Below are positions 26,424 through 34,111 of a DNA stretch of 64,000 bases, in pieces. Origin of the DNA: an uncultured Eubacterium sp. (GTDB lineage: Bacteria > Bacillota > Clostridia > Lachnospirales > Lachnospiraceae); assembly GCA_934316845.1 (NCBI GenBank), contig CAKRDZ010000013.1:11874-75873 (forward strand), in the 5' to 3' direction. Numbering within the stretch: position 1 is the first letter of the stretch; each line of letters starts with the position of its first letter. Made by a program: the position numbers and the translations under genes. The notes beneath the pieces are model-generated. The model worked only from the letters and a program-made list of their open reading frames with translations. It did no database searches and was not told the DNA's origin.

Positions 26424-26807
26424 ATGAATATTTCGATGTTAAAAGGGAAAATTCATCGTGCAACAGTAGTACAGGCAGAATTAAATTATGTAGGAAGTAT
26501 TACAGTAGATCCTGTTTTGATGGAAGCTGCCGGCATTTTAGAATATGAAAAAGTCCAGATCGTGGACGTGGAAAATGGAAGCCGTTTTGAGACGTATACG
26601 ATCGCCGGCGAGGAAAATTCCGGTATGATCTGTCTGAATGGGGCAGCAGCACGTATGGTACAGGTCGGCGACCATATTATTTTGATGGCATACGCGGATA
26701 TGACGCCGGAAGAAGCAAAGACGCATAAACCGAAAGTTGTTTTTGTCGATGACGACAACAAGATCAAGCAGATCTCGACGTATGAAAAACACGGACAATT
26801 GATGTAG
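26424..26807 (+). CDS. panD: Aspartate 1-decarboxylase
   Basis: A 127-residue proenzyme. The self-cleavage site is Gly24-Ser25 in YVGSITVD, giving the pyruvoyl group on the alpha chain. Tyr58-like and Thr57-like context is kept in RFETYTIAGEENSG, and CLNGAAARMVQVGD is typical. It makes beta-alanine from aspartate for pantothenate. It is followed by coaBC 13 bp downstream, but panB and panC are not in the window. Confidence 0.97.
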   Translation: MNISMLKGKIHRATVVQAELNYVGSITVDPVLMEAAGILEYEKVQIVDVENGSRFETYTIAGEENSGMICLNGAAARMVQVGDHIILMAYADMTPEEAKTHKPKVVFVDDDNKIKQISTYEKHGQLM

Positions 26808-26820
26808 ACAGGAGGCCGTT

Positions 26821-28008
26821 ATGTTAAAAGGGAAAACGGTAGTTCTCGGCGTGACGGGAAGTATTGCCGCCTACAAAATGGCAAATCTTACCAGTATGCT
26901 GACAAAACTGCACTGTGATGTGCATGTGATCATGACAAAAAATGCGACCAATATTATCAATCCGATCACATTTGAGACGCTGACGGCGCACAAATGTCTG
27001 GTGGATACGTTTGACCGCAATTTTAATTATAATATTGAGCATGTGGCGCTCGGCGAAAAAGCCGATGTGGTACTTGTGGCACCGGCATCTGCCAATGTGA
27101 TCGGAAAAATGGCGGCAGGCATCGCCGATGATATGCTTACGACGACGCTTCTTGCCTGCAAGTGCAGGAAAATTGTCGCGCCGGCAATGAATACCAATAT
27201 GTATGAAAATCCGATCGTACAGGCAAATTTGAAGAAATTAAAGGAATTTGGCATGGAAGTGATCGAGCCGGCATCCGGTATGCTTGCGTGCCGTGTGGAA
27301 GGCAAGGGAAAACTTCCTTCCGAAGATGTCCTTTTGGAATATATTTTGCGCGAAATCCAGTTTGAAAAAGATATGACAGGAAAAAAAGTGCTTGTGACAG
27401 CGGGGGCGACGCAGGAAGCAATTGATCCGGTACGTTATATCACCAATCATTCCACCGGGAAGATGGGGTACGCGCTGGCAAAAATTGCCATGCGGAGAGG
27501 CGCTGATGTGACGCTTGTGACAGCCCCGACGAATCTTCCGGCGCCAATGTTTGTCGATGTTGTACCTGTGGTAAGTGCGCAGGATATGTTTGAAGCAGTC
27601 AAAGAACGTGCACCGCAGATGGACATCATCATCAAGGCGGCTGCCGTTGCGGATTATACGCCGTTTTTTGTGAGTGATGAGAAGATCAAGAAAAAAGACG
27701 GGGATCTGTCGCTGCCGATGAAACGGACGACGGATATCCTTGCGTACCTTGGAGAACACCGCAGACCGGGGCAGTTTATCTGTGGTTTTTCGATGGAGAC
27801 AGAAGATCTGGTGGAAAACTCCAAACAGAAGCTGCAGAAGAAAAAGGCGGATCTGATCGTTGCCAATAATCTGCGCGACGAAGGTGCCGGATTTGGCACA
27901 GATACGAATGTTGTTACGCTGGTTATGGAAGAAGGAATTGTGGAACTTCCGTGTATGTCCAAAGAGCAAGTGGCAGAAGTGATATTGGATGCCATTACAA
28001 AAGAATGA
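26821..28008 (+). CDS. coaBC: Bifunctional phosphopantothenoylcysteine synthetase/decarboxylase
   Basis: A 395-residue two-domain enzyme. The CoaC half has GVTGSIAAYKMANL for FMN binding, the substrate-recognition PAMNTNMYENP, and the active Cys in SGMLACRVEGKGKLP. The CoaB half starts near residue 185 with KVLVTAGATQEAIDPVR and STGKMGYALA for nucleotide binding. It converts phosphopantothenate to phosphopantetheine in CoA synthesis. A clear terminator follows, so the operon is lrp-panD-coaBC. Confidence 0.97.
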   Translation: MLKGKTVVLGVTGSIAAYKMANLTSMLTKLHCDVHVIMTKNATNIINPITFETLTAHKCLVDTFDRNFNYNIEHVALGEKADVVLVAPASANVIGKMAAGIADDMLTTTLLACKCRKIVAPAMNTNMYENPIVQANLKKLKEFGMEVIEPASGMLACRVEGKGKLPSEDVLLEYILREIQFEKDMTGKKVLVTAGATQEAIDPVRYITNHSTGKMGYALAKIAMRRGADVTLVTAPTNLPAPMFVDVVPVVSAQDMFEAVKERAPQMDIIIKAAAVADYTPFFVSDEKIKKKDGDLSLPMKRTTDILAYLGEHRRPGQFICGFSMETEDLVENSKQKLQKKKADLIVANNLRDEGAGFGTDTNVVTLVMEEGIVELPCMSKEQVAEVILDAITKE

Positions 28009-28030
28009 AAATATATTTTATAGATAAAGG

Positions 28031-28062
28031 GAAAACGGGCGGCCTTGCGGCTGCCCGTTTTC
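28031..28062. terminator. Bidirectional terminator between coaBC and veg
   Basis: GAAAACGGGC (28031-28040) pairs with GCCCGTTTTC (28053-28062), with an inner GGCC/GGCT region. It lies between converging genes and can serve both. Confidence 0.8.
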
Positions 28063-28085
28063 GTGAGAAAAGTAATATAAAGTTA

Positions 28086-28331
28086 TTATGCTTTACAAAG
28101 CTTAATCTGGACGTCGTGTGTCAGTACATCGGTGTAGCTGTAAGATACAGTCTGAAATGTATCTTCAAAACCATTTTTTACAGAAATTAAAAATATACTG
28201 GGATACGTATCCGTGATAATTCCCTCTGTGACATCAACGCGGTGTCTGCCAAGGTTACAACGGATCTCTACTTTGCTACCGATGTGTTTACTTACGGCTC
28301 TTCTTACAGAACCTACATCTGTTTTAATCAT
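28086..28331 (-). CDS. veg: Veg protein
   Basis: An 81-residue protein matching Veg of Bacillus in length and text: a basic N-terminal part, RCNLGRHRVDVTEGIITDTY, then PSIFLISV and VSYSYTDVLTHDVQI. In Bacillus, Veg promotes biofilm matrix expression. It is transcribed alone on the minus strand from a consensus-like promoter (28422-28450). Confidence 0.9.
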   Translation of the reverse strand: MIKTDVGSVRRAVSKHIGSKVEIRCNLGRHRVDVTEGIITDTYPSIFLISVKNGFEDTFQTVSYSYTDVLTHDVQIKLCKA

Positions 28332-28421
28332 ATCTAACCGGCCTTTCTCCTGCTTTTACAGGCGCTCTTTAATCAATAAATATCCCAAGTGTATAACCAC
28401 GATATATAGAAATACATGTTC

Positions 28422-28450
28422 ATTGTACTACATAATATTGTGCTTGTCAA
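28422..28450 (-). promoter_or_regulatory. Promoter of veg
   Basis: On the minus strand: TTGACA (28450-28445), 17 bases, TACAAT (28427-28422). veg is known for a very strong promoter in Bacillus, which fits the near-consensus sequence. Confidence 0.75.
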
Positions 28451-28590
28451 GTCTCCTAACACTATTATATGCCAAAAATTAGAAAATATGCAGAAAAAAG
28501 GTTTTCTTTTAACGACTGCAAGTGGCATATTTCCGGGATGGTGTGAATAGGTATAAAAAAGAGAGAAAAACTTTGGACAGTGGAGGGGCT

Positions 28591-30156
28591 ATGGAACTTA
28601 TAAAACAAAAGGTTCATATGAACCATTGCAACAGTAGAAAAGAAGTTACGACAACGATAGATACCGATTACAATGTGCCGGATATCAAGCCGGATGCGCG
28701 GAGTATCATGCAGGAAAAGGGACATGTAGTCATTGAAGAAATGCATCTGCGGGACGGGGAACTGGAAATCCGCGGAGCCTTGCATTTTACAGTATTATAT
28801 GCGGGAGAAGAGGAGATTCCGGTCTGCGATCTCGCCGGCAATACCCCATTTTACGAAACCGTGAAAATGGACTGCGAGGGAGTCCGGGAGGAAGAAATTT
28901 CCATTCAGGCAAGTATCGAGGATTTCCGGGCGGATCTGATCAATTCCAGAAAGCTTGGTATCCGCGCGGTAATTGTCTTTTCCGTGGCAGCAGAGACGAT
29001 TTACGACGGAGAAGGCGCTGTCGATGTGGTGGCAGAAGACGACGTGTACACGAAGAAAAAGACGATGGATATCACAAAACTGATATTGACGAAAAAAGAT
29101 ACGCTGCGTGTGCGCGACGAGTGCCGCCTGCCGGGAACCAAGGATACGATCGGACGCATTTTATATGAAGATGTATCACTGAATGAACTGGAGACAAGAT
29201 GCGAGGAAGATAAAATGATCGTCACAGGGGAAATTGGGATCTTTGTGCTGTATCTGAATGCGGAAGAGCCGGCGGGGCTTGGTTTTCACGAATGTCAGGT
29301 ACCGGTTCAGGGAGAAATTCCGTGCGGTGGCTGCGACGAAACCAGTGTACTTCAGGTGAAATCGCGCATTCACAGTTATGAGATGGAGGTAAAACCGGAT
29401 GAAGACGGCGAAGACCGGATCCTGGATGTAGAGGTGGTCATTGCGTTTAACATTTCCGCTTACGGTCAGGAACAGATGGAACTTTTGACGGATTTTTACT
29501 GTACATCAAAAGTGTGCAAACCGGTTTACGAAATGTCTTATTTTGAAAATCTGCTGATGAAAAATAAAAGCAGGTCACGTATTGATGGAAAAATTTTACT
29601 GGACGAGAGCAGACAGCCGCTTCAGATCTGGAAAGTCAGCGGGGAAGCACGCGTGGATGAAAAGCGTGTAGGGAGAGACAGTGTGGTGGTAGAAGGAGTT
29701 TTAGATATCAATATATTGTATCAGTCGTCCGATGCACAGGCGCCTTTGGCGGCGGCAAAGGGAATGCTGCCGTTTGAGCAGGAAGTGCATATCCCCGGAG
29801 TCAGAAAAGACAGCGACATCCGGCTGGAGGTAGACGTGGAACAGATTGGAGGGACGCTTTTAAGTGAAACGGAAGCGGATATCAAAGCCGTGCTTGTGCT
29901 GGATGTGCTTGCTTTTGAAAATTACGAAGAACCGATCATCTCCGGCGTTGAAGAGGAGGAGATCAACCTGGCAGAACGGGCAAAAGAGCCGGGAATGGTT
30001 GGATATGTAGTAAAGCCCGGTGAGGAACTTTGGGACATCGCCAAACAGTTTTACACGACGAGTGAGGCGATTGCTGAGACGAATCAGTTAGAAGAAGAGA
30101 CTCTTGTACCCGGTCAGATCCTTCTTATCATGAAAGAGATGGGGCAGGCGGGATAA
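28591..30156 (+). CDS. SPOCS (DUF3794) and LysM-domain spore-coat-type protein
   Basis: Start set at ATG 28591 behind GGAGGGG; the open frame runs back to 28522 without a ribosome site. The product is 521 residues. Several SPOCS/DUF3794 repeats lie in residues 1-460, including VPDIKPDARSIMQEKG and DKMIVTGEIGIFVLYL. A LysM domain ends it: GYVVKPGEELWDIAKQFY and VPGQILLIM. DUF3794-LysM proteins are linked to spore envelope assembly in Clostridia. No signal peptide, as expected for mother-cell coat proteins. A strong terminator follows. It supports a spore-forming host. Confidence 0.87.
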   Translation: MELIKQKVHMNHCNSRKEVTTTIDTDYNVPDIKPDARSIMQEKGHVVIEEMHLRDGELEIRGALHFTVLYAGEEEIPVCDLAGNTPFYETVKMDCEGVREEEISIQASIEDFRADLINSRKLGIRAVIVFSVAAETIYDGEGAVDVVAEDDVYTKKKTMDITKLILTKKDTLRVRDECRLPGTKDTIGRILYEDVSLNELETRCEEDKMIVTGEIGIFVLYLNAEEPAGLGFHECQVPVQGEIPCGGCDETSVLQVKSRIHSYEMEVKPDEDGEDRILDVEVVIAFNISAYGQEQMELLTDFYCTSKVCKPVYEMSYFENLLMKNKSRSRIDGKILLDESRQPLQIWKVSGEARVDEKRVGRDSVVVEGVLDINILYQSSDAQAPLAAAKGMLPFEQEVHIPGVRKDSDIRLEVDVEQIGGTLLSETEADIKAVLVLDVLAFENYEEPIISGVEEEEINLAERAKEPGMVGYVVKPGEELWDIAKQFYTTSEAIAETNQLEEETLVPGQILLIMKEMGQAG

Positions 30157-30162
30157 AAGTAT

Positions 30163-30215
30163 AAGGAGCTGATTGGAAAACGGTATAAACCGCGATCGAA
30201 TCAGCTCCTTTACTG
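30163..30215. terminator. Bidirectional terminator
   Basis: AAGGAGCTGATT (30163-30174) pairs perfectly with AATCAGCTCCTT (30199-30210). It lies between the converging SPOCS-LysM and DtxR-type genes. Confidence 0.8.
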
Positions 30216-30244
30216 AGAGTTGAAGTATGAAAATAATACAAAAA

Positions 30245-30613
30245 TTAATTGTTGTCCATTATATATTTCTTGATTGCCTGAAAACTTTCTTTGCTAATGT
30301 CATGCTCCATGCGGCAAGCGTCTTCCGCAGCAATTTCTTCGTCTACCCCTAATTGAATAAGCCAGGAAGTTAAAAGTTCATGGCGTTCGTAAATCATCTC
30401 AGCTACTTCCCGTCCCTTATCTGTCAGATAAATAAAACCCGGCTTTGTAACTGTGATATAGTCATCCTCCCTCAGATGTTTCATCGCTACACTGACGCTG
30501 GATTTTTTAAAGCCCATGTTTTCCGCAATATCAACAGAACGGACGACCGGCAGTTTTTTACTTAACATAAGAATCATTTCAAGGTAATTTTCTGAAGATT
30601 CATTTAAGGTCAT
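30245..30613 (-). CDS. DtxR/MntR-type metal-dependent repressor
   Basis: Start set at ATG 30613, which follows GGGGAGGA; the frame extends to 30673 without a ribosome site. The 122 residues hold the winged helix (VDIAENMGFKKSSVSVAMKHL, split at about residues 25-45) and the metal/dimer domain (ERHELLTSWLIQLGV; EDACRMEHDISKESF). The His, Cys, Glu and Asp positions fit metal ligands of the family. There is no C-terminal SH3/FeoA-like domain, as in MntR-size proteins. It is divergent from feoAB, and the shared intergenic region holds the palindrome GTTAGT-N4-ACTAAC. Iron is the likely signal given the target. Confidence 0.9.
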   Translation of the reverse strand: MTLNESSENYLEMILMLSKKLPVVRSVDIAENMGFKKSSVSVAMKHLREDDYITVTKPGFIYLTDKGREVAEMIYERHELLTSWLIQLGVDEEIAAEDACRMEHDISKESFQAIKKYIMDNN

Positions 30614-30644
30614 CTCGATTCCTCCCCGAAAGTATTTGAATATA

Positions 30645-30673
30645 AGTATAGCACAATAAAAAATATAATTCAA
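30645..30673 (-). promoter_or_regulatory. Promoter of the DtxR-type gene
   Basis: On the minus strand: TTGAAT (30673-30668), 17 bases, TATACT (30650-30645). Confidence 0.65.
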
Positions 30674-30718
30674 TAGGAAGAATTTAGAGAAATTTTATCA
30701 ATAAAAGCATTTAAGGTA

Positions 30719-30750
30719 TTGACATCTAATGCTAGTTAGTGTATACTAAC
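30719..30750 (+). promoter_or_regulatory. feoA promoter with operator palindrome
   Basis: TTGACA (30719-30724), 17 bases, TATACT (30742-30747). The palindrome GTTAGTGTATACTAAC (30735-30750) covers the -10 box, so a bound repressor would exclude polymerase. The arms are identical to those at 18567-18582. Confidence 0.75.
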
Positions 30751-30829
30751 GAACGTAAGAATAAGAAAACATCATGTAACAATAACTAATTCAAGGGAGA
30801 CCTTGTGAGGATGGATTGGAGAGTTTAGT

Positions 30830-31042
30830 ATGAATTTAAGTGAAGCAGAAGTTGGAAAAGAATGTATTATCAGCGATATCGTAACGGATGATGAGGAGAT
30901 GAAATCCTTTTTGTTTTCTCTCGGATGTTATAGTGGAGAACCGATCACGGTTGTTTCCAGAAAGAAAAAGAACTGCGTCGTATCGATCAAAGATGGACGC
31001 TACAACATTGATATTGAATTAGCAAAAGCTATTTTGATATAA
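30830..31042 (+). CDS. feoA: FeoA, ferrous iron transport accessory protein
   Basis: A 70-residue SH3-like protein. FSLGCYSGEPITVVSRKKK and YNIDIELAKAILI are typical of FeoA. It regulates or stabilises FeoB at the membrane. The leader from the promoter to the ATG is about 80 bases. feoB follows after 22 bp. Confidence 0.93.
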   Translation: MNLSEAEVGKECIISDIVTDDEEMKSFLFSLGCYSGEPITVVSRKKKNCVVSIKDGRYNIDIELAKAILI

Positions 31043-31064
31043 AAACATACAAGGAGGCTTCTTT

Positions 31065-33056
31065 ATGAGAATCGCGTTAACCGGTAATCCCAATAGTGGT
31101 AAGACTACTATGTACAACGCATTGACGGGAAGAAACGAAAAGATTGGTAACTGGGCCGGCGTTACCGTGGACCGAAAAGAAAGTCCAATTAAGAAAGATC
31201 ATTATGATGGCGCGAAGGAACTGATCGCAGTTGACCTTCCGGGTGCATACTCCATGTCCCCATTTACATCAGAGGAAAGTATTACAAGTGGTTATGTAAA
31301 AAATGAACACCCGGATGCGATCATCAATATTGTGGATGCCACAAACTTAAGCCGTAGTTTGTTCTTCACAACACAGCTTTTGGAACTGGATATTCCGGTA
31401 ATCGTTGCTTTGAATAAGAACGATATTAATGAGAAAAAAGGAACACAGATCAACGAGGCATTGTTGTCTGAAAAATTAGGCTGTCCTGTTATTAAGACAA
31501 CATCTACAACAGACACAGGATTGAAAGATGTCGTAACTGCTGCTGCAGATCTGGAAGGAAAAGGACAGGTTCCTCCGTATGTGCAGGGAAATATCAATCT
31601 GCATGACAAAAACGAAGTAGAAGCAGCAGACCGTAAACGTTTTGAATTTGTAAACGCTATTGTAAAAGAAGTAGAAGTACGTAAAGTACAGACAAAGGAA
31701 AAGACAAAAGGAGATGCGATCGATAAGGTGCTCACAAATCCGGTTTCCGGTTTGATCATCTTTGCAGCGATCATGTATCTTGTATTCTTTATTTCACAGT
31801 CAACACTTGGTACATATCTGGCAGATATCCTGACCGGATGGATTGAGACATTCCAGGAATGGGTAGGCGGATTGCTTGAAAATGCAAATCCTTTCCTGTA
31901 TGCACTGCTTGTTGATGGTATTATCGGTGGTGTAGGTGCCGTAGTTGGTTTCCTTCCATTGGTAATGGTTATGTATTTCCTCATCGCCCTTTTGGAAGAT
32001 TGTGGATACATGGCTCGCGCAACTGTCGTATTGGATCCGATCTTCAAACGTGTAGGTCTTTCCGGTAAATCCGTAATTCCTATGATCATCGGAACAGGAT
32101 GTGGTATCCCGGCTATCATGGCTTGTCGTACCATCCGTAACGAAAGAGAACGTAGAACAACTGCAATGCTGGCAACCTTTATGCCATGTGGAGCGAAACT
32201 TCCTGTAATTGCATTGTTTACAGGTGCATTTTTCCCAGAATCAAAATGGGTTGGACCGGTAATGTATTTTGTAGGAATCCTTTTGATCCTTCTTGGAGCA
32301 CTTCTGGTAAAAGCAGTTACCGGTATGAAGTACAGAAAATCTTTCTTCATCATCGAGCTGCCTGAGTACAAAGTTCCAAGTTTGAAAATTGGTGTTTTGT
32401 CCATGTTAAACCGTGGTAAAGCATATATCAAAAAAGCAGGAACGGTTATTCTTGTTTGTAACACAGTAGTTCAGATCATGCAGTCCTTCAACTGGCATTT
32501 CGAAGCCATCGAGGAAGGCGCAGAAAATACTTCGATCCTTGCCAGTATCGCAGGACCATTTGCCGTACTTCTTGTACCTGTTGTAGGTATCGCCGCTTGG
32601 CAGCTTGCTGCAGCAGCAATCACAGGATTTATCGCAAAAGAGAATGTAGTTGGTACGATCGCTACTGTATATGCAATTACAAACTTCATCGATCCGGATG
32701 AACTTGAACTCATCGGAAGTGGTAACGCAGTTGCTGCCGCAATGGGAATCACAAAAGTAGCGGCACTTGCTTACTTGATGTTCAACCTTTATACTCCACC
32801 ATGTTTCGCTGCTTTGGGTGCTATGAACTCCGAGATGCAGAGTGGAAAATGGTTGTTTGCCGGTATCTGTCTCCAGTTGGCAACCGGTTTCACCGTAGGA
32901 TTTTTAGTATACCAGATTGGTACATTGATCACGACAGGAAGCCTTGGCGCTGGATTTGTCGGCGGTTTGATCGCAGTACTCGTATTTGTTGCCGTAATCG
33001 TAACATTGATCATGAGAGCAAATCGAGCTATCGATACCGAGTACCAGTTAGACTAA
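31065..33056 (+). CDS. feoB: FeoB, ferrous iron transporter
   Basis: A 663-residue protein with an N-terminal G domain (G1 GNPNSGKTT at 7-15; G3 VDLPGAYSMSP; G4 ALNKND) and a polytopic C-terminal part. The two gate motifs are visible: MIIGTGCGIPAIMACRTI and ATFMPCGAKLPVIAL. It imports Fe2+ under anaerobic conditions. Codon use is richer in GTA/GTT and more even than in neighbouring genes, as in highly expressed genes. Its operon continues with a Cys-rich small protein and an HMA protein. Confidence 0.97.
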   Translation: MRIALTGNPNSGKTTMYNALTGRNEKIGNWAGVTVDRKESPIKKDHYDGAKELIAVDLPGAYSMSPFTSEESITSGYVKNEHPDAIINIVDATNLSRSLFFTTQLLELDIPVIVALNKNDINEKKGTQINEALLSEKLGCPVIKTTSTTDTGLKDVVTAAADLEGKGQVPPYVQGNINLHDKNEVEAADRKRFEFVNAIVKEVEVRKVQTKEKTKGDAIDKVLTNPVSGLIIFAAIMYLVFFISQSTLGTYLADILTGWIETFQEWVGGLLENANPFLYALLVDGIIGGVGAVVGFLPLVMVMYFLIALLEDCGYMARATVVLDPIFKRVGLSGKSVIPMIIGTGCGIPAIMACRTIRNERERRTTAMLATFMPCGAKLPVIALFTGAFFPESKWVGPVMYFVGILLILLGALLVKAVTGMKYRKSFFIIELPEYKVPSLKIGVLSMLNRGKAYIKKAGTVILVCNTVVQIMQSFNWHFEAIEEGAENTSILASIAGPFAVLLVPVVGIAAWQLAAAAITGFIAKENVVGTIATVYAITNFIDPDELELIGSGNAVAAAMGITKVAALAYLMFNLYTPPCFAALGAMNSEMQSGKWLFAGICLQLATGFTVGFLVYQIGTLITTGSLGAGFVGGLIAVLVFVAVIVTLIMRANRAIDTEYQLD

Positions 33057-33080
33057 TAATTAGAAAAGAGATGATGAATT

Positions 33081-33257
33081 ATGACAGGTATTATAGCAGA
33101 TGTAGTTGTTATCGTACTCCTGATAATCATCGTAGGATCTTCGCTTCTTTACATTCGTAAAGAGAAGAAGAGGGGCGTTCATTGTATCGGATGTCCGTCC
33201 GCAGGTTCGTGTACACGTTCCTGTGCATCAAAACCAAAACAAAAGAAGAAAGATTAA
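33081..33257 (+). CDS. FeoB-associated Cys-rich membrane protein
   Basis: A 58-residue protein 24 bp after feoB. One membrane helix (about residues 5-24) is followed by a basic stretch and CIGCPSAGSCTRSC, the Cys pattern of pfam12669 small proteins that follow feoB in Firmicutes. It may act like FeoC, sensing oxygen or iron through the Cys cluster; this is inferred from family and place. AGAGATGATG precedes the ATG, a weak ribosome site. Confidence 0.85.
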   Translation: MTGIIADVVVIVLLIIIVGSSLLYIRKEKKRGVHCIGCPSAGSCTRSCASKPKQKKKD

Positions 33258-33263
33258 AGGGGG

Positions 33264-33632
33264 ATGACGAGGTTGAATACGCAGACACTTTTAATCGTAG
33301 TAATTCTCGTGCTGATTTTGATTCCGGCGATCCGGACCAGCATCAAGCACATGAAAGGCGAAGGCGACTGCTGCGGCGGTCCCAAAGAAAAGCCGATCAA
33401 GAAAAAGATCTCCGGACCGGTACTTCGTGAGGTCACCGTACACATCGACGGCATGCACTGTCAGAATTGCCGGGTGCGGATCGAGAACCATCTGAATGAA
33501 ATGGATGGCATCGTCGCAAAAGTGAATCTGAATAAGAAAGCAGCGGCGATTTCGGTCTACAAGGATGTCGATGATCTGGAAATCCAGAATACCATCGAAA
33601 AACTTGGATATACTGTCGTGAGTATGGAATAA
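33264..33632 (+). CDS. Membrane-anchored heavy-metal-associated (HMA) domain protein
   Basis: A 122-residue protein with one membrane helix (about 7-25), CC in GDCCGGP, then an HMA domain from residue 55 with the metal-binding GMHCQNC. HMA domains carry Cu(I), Zn or similar ions. It begins 6 bp after the previous gene, thus in the feo operon. AGGGGG directly abuts the ATG at 33264, so the true start could be a later TTG at 33273. A single membrane-tethered HMA domain in an iron operon is notable; it may buffer or deliver metal. Confidence 0.8.
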   Translation: MTRLNTQTLLIVVILVLILIPAIRTSIKHMKGEGDCCGGPKEKPIKKKISGPVLREVTVHIDGMHCQNCRVRIENHLNEMDGIVAKVNLNKKAAAISVYKDVDDLEIQNTIEKLGYTVVSME

Positions 33633-33779
33633 TATAGGCTGATAATTTACTCCTTTTTATCCTGGGCGAACCAGGAAAGATGCCGGTGAATTGCTTCGCA
33701 GCAGTTAGGCATCACATTTTAATAATCGTGTATGAAATGACGAGAGCAGCTTTGGGCTGGCTGCACATTGTCGAAAATT
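33633..33779 (+). ncRNA. Possible structured RNA downstream of the feo operon
   Basis: There is no open frame of note here. Three short stems precede a terminator: TCCTGG/CCAGGA around GCGAA, GATGCC/GGCATC, and GCAGC/GGCTGC-type pairing near 33747-33767. It may be a small RNA, a riboswitch-like piece, or only the 3' UTR of feo. I could not match it to any class I know. Confidence 0.25.
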
Positions 33780-33820
33780 AAACTGCCGTGCAGAGAGTGA
33801 TCTTTGCGCGGCGGTTTTTT
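33779..33820 (+). terminator. Terminator after the feo operon
   Basis: CTGCCGTGCA pairs with TGCGCGGCGG (imperfect, two bulges) around a purine-rich loop, followed by TTTTTT at 33815-33820. Confidence 0.65.
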
Positions 33821-33830
33821 ATATTACAAG

Positions 33831-34022
33831 GTAACTATTCAGGATCAATGTATGGAAATCAATAAATCGTCGTGCTTGCACGTAAGAGGCTTTGATTTCC
33901 ATATATTTAGATCCTAATAGGGCTCCCCTCCCCATATGAGCATTTTTAGCCTTGTCAAAGGCGGGAAAGAACACGAAGTGTTCGAAATGCGAATGTGGGA
34001 GAGGGGTGTCCTGAATAGTTAC
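33831..34022. mobile_element. MITE-like element, copy C (192 bp)
   Basis: Ends GTAACTATTCAGG and CCTGAATAGTTAC. It is flanked by TTACAAG on both sides (33824-33830 and 34023-34029), a 7-bp duplication. It holds two hairpin modules: module 1 around CGTGCTTGCACG, and module 2 with the inner hairpins GCCTTGTCAAAGGC and GAACACGAAGTGTTC. Right after the second duplication GTAACTATT begins again, a solo end. No coding capacity. Confidence 0.85.
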
Positions 34023-34036
34023 TTACAAGGTAACTA

Positions 34037-34065
34037 TTGAAATGAAAATGCTTTTGTGTTAAAAT
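34037..34065 (+). promoter_or_regulatory. Promoter ahead of the AAA_14 ATPase
   Basis: TTGAAA (34037-34042), 17 bases, TAAAAT (34060-34065). The first two T of the -35 box come from the solo element end GTAACTATT. Confidence 0.5.
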
Positions 34066-34111
34066 GTCATTACTAAAATTCGTGCAAAACACAAAAATAA
34101 GGAGCGATATC

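Noticed and set aside
33633..33779. Cobalamin or other known riboswitch
   Set aside because: GATGCC...GGCATC looked suggestive, but no conserved riboswitch core was present and the segment is followed by no fitting gene.
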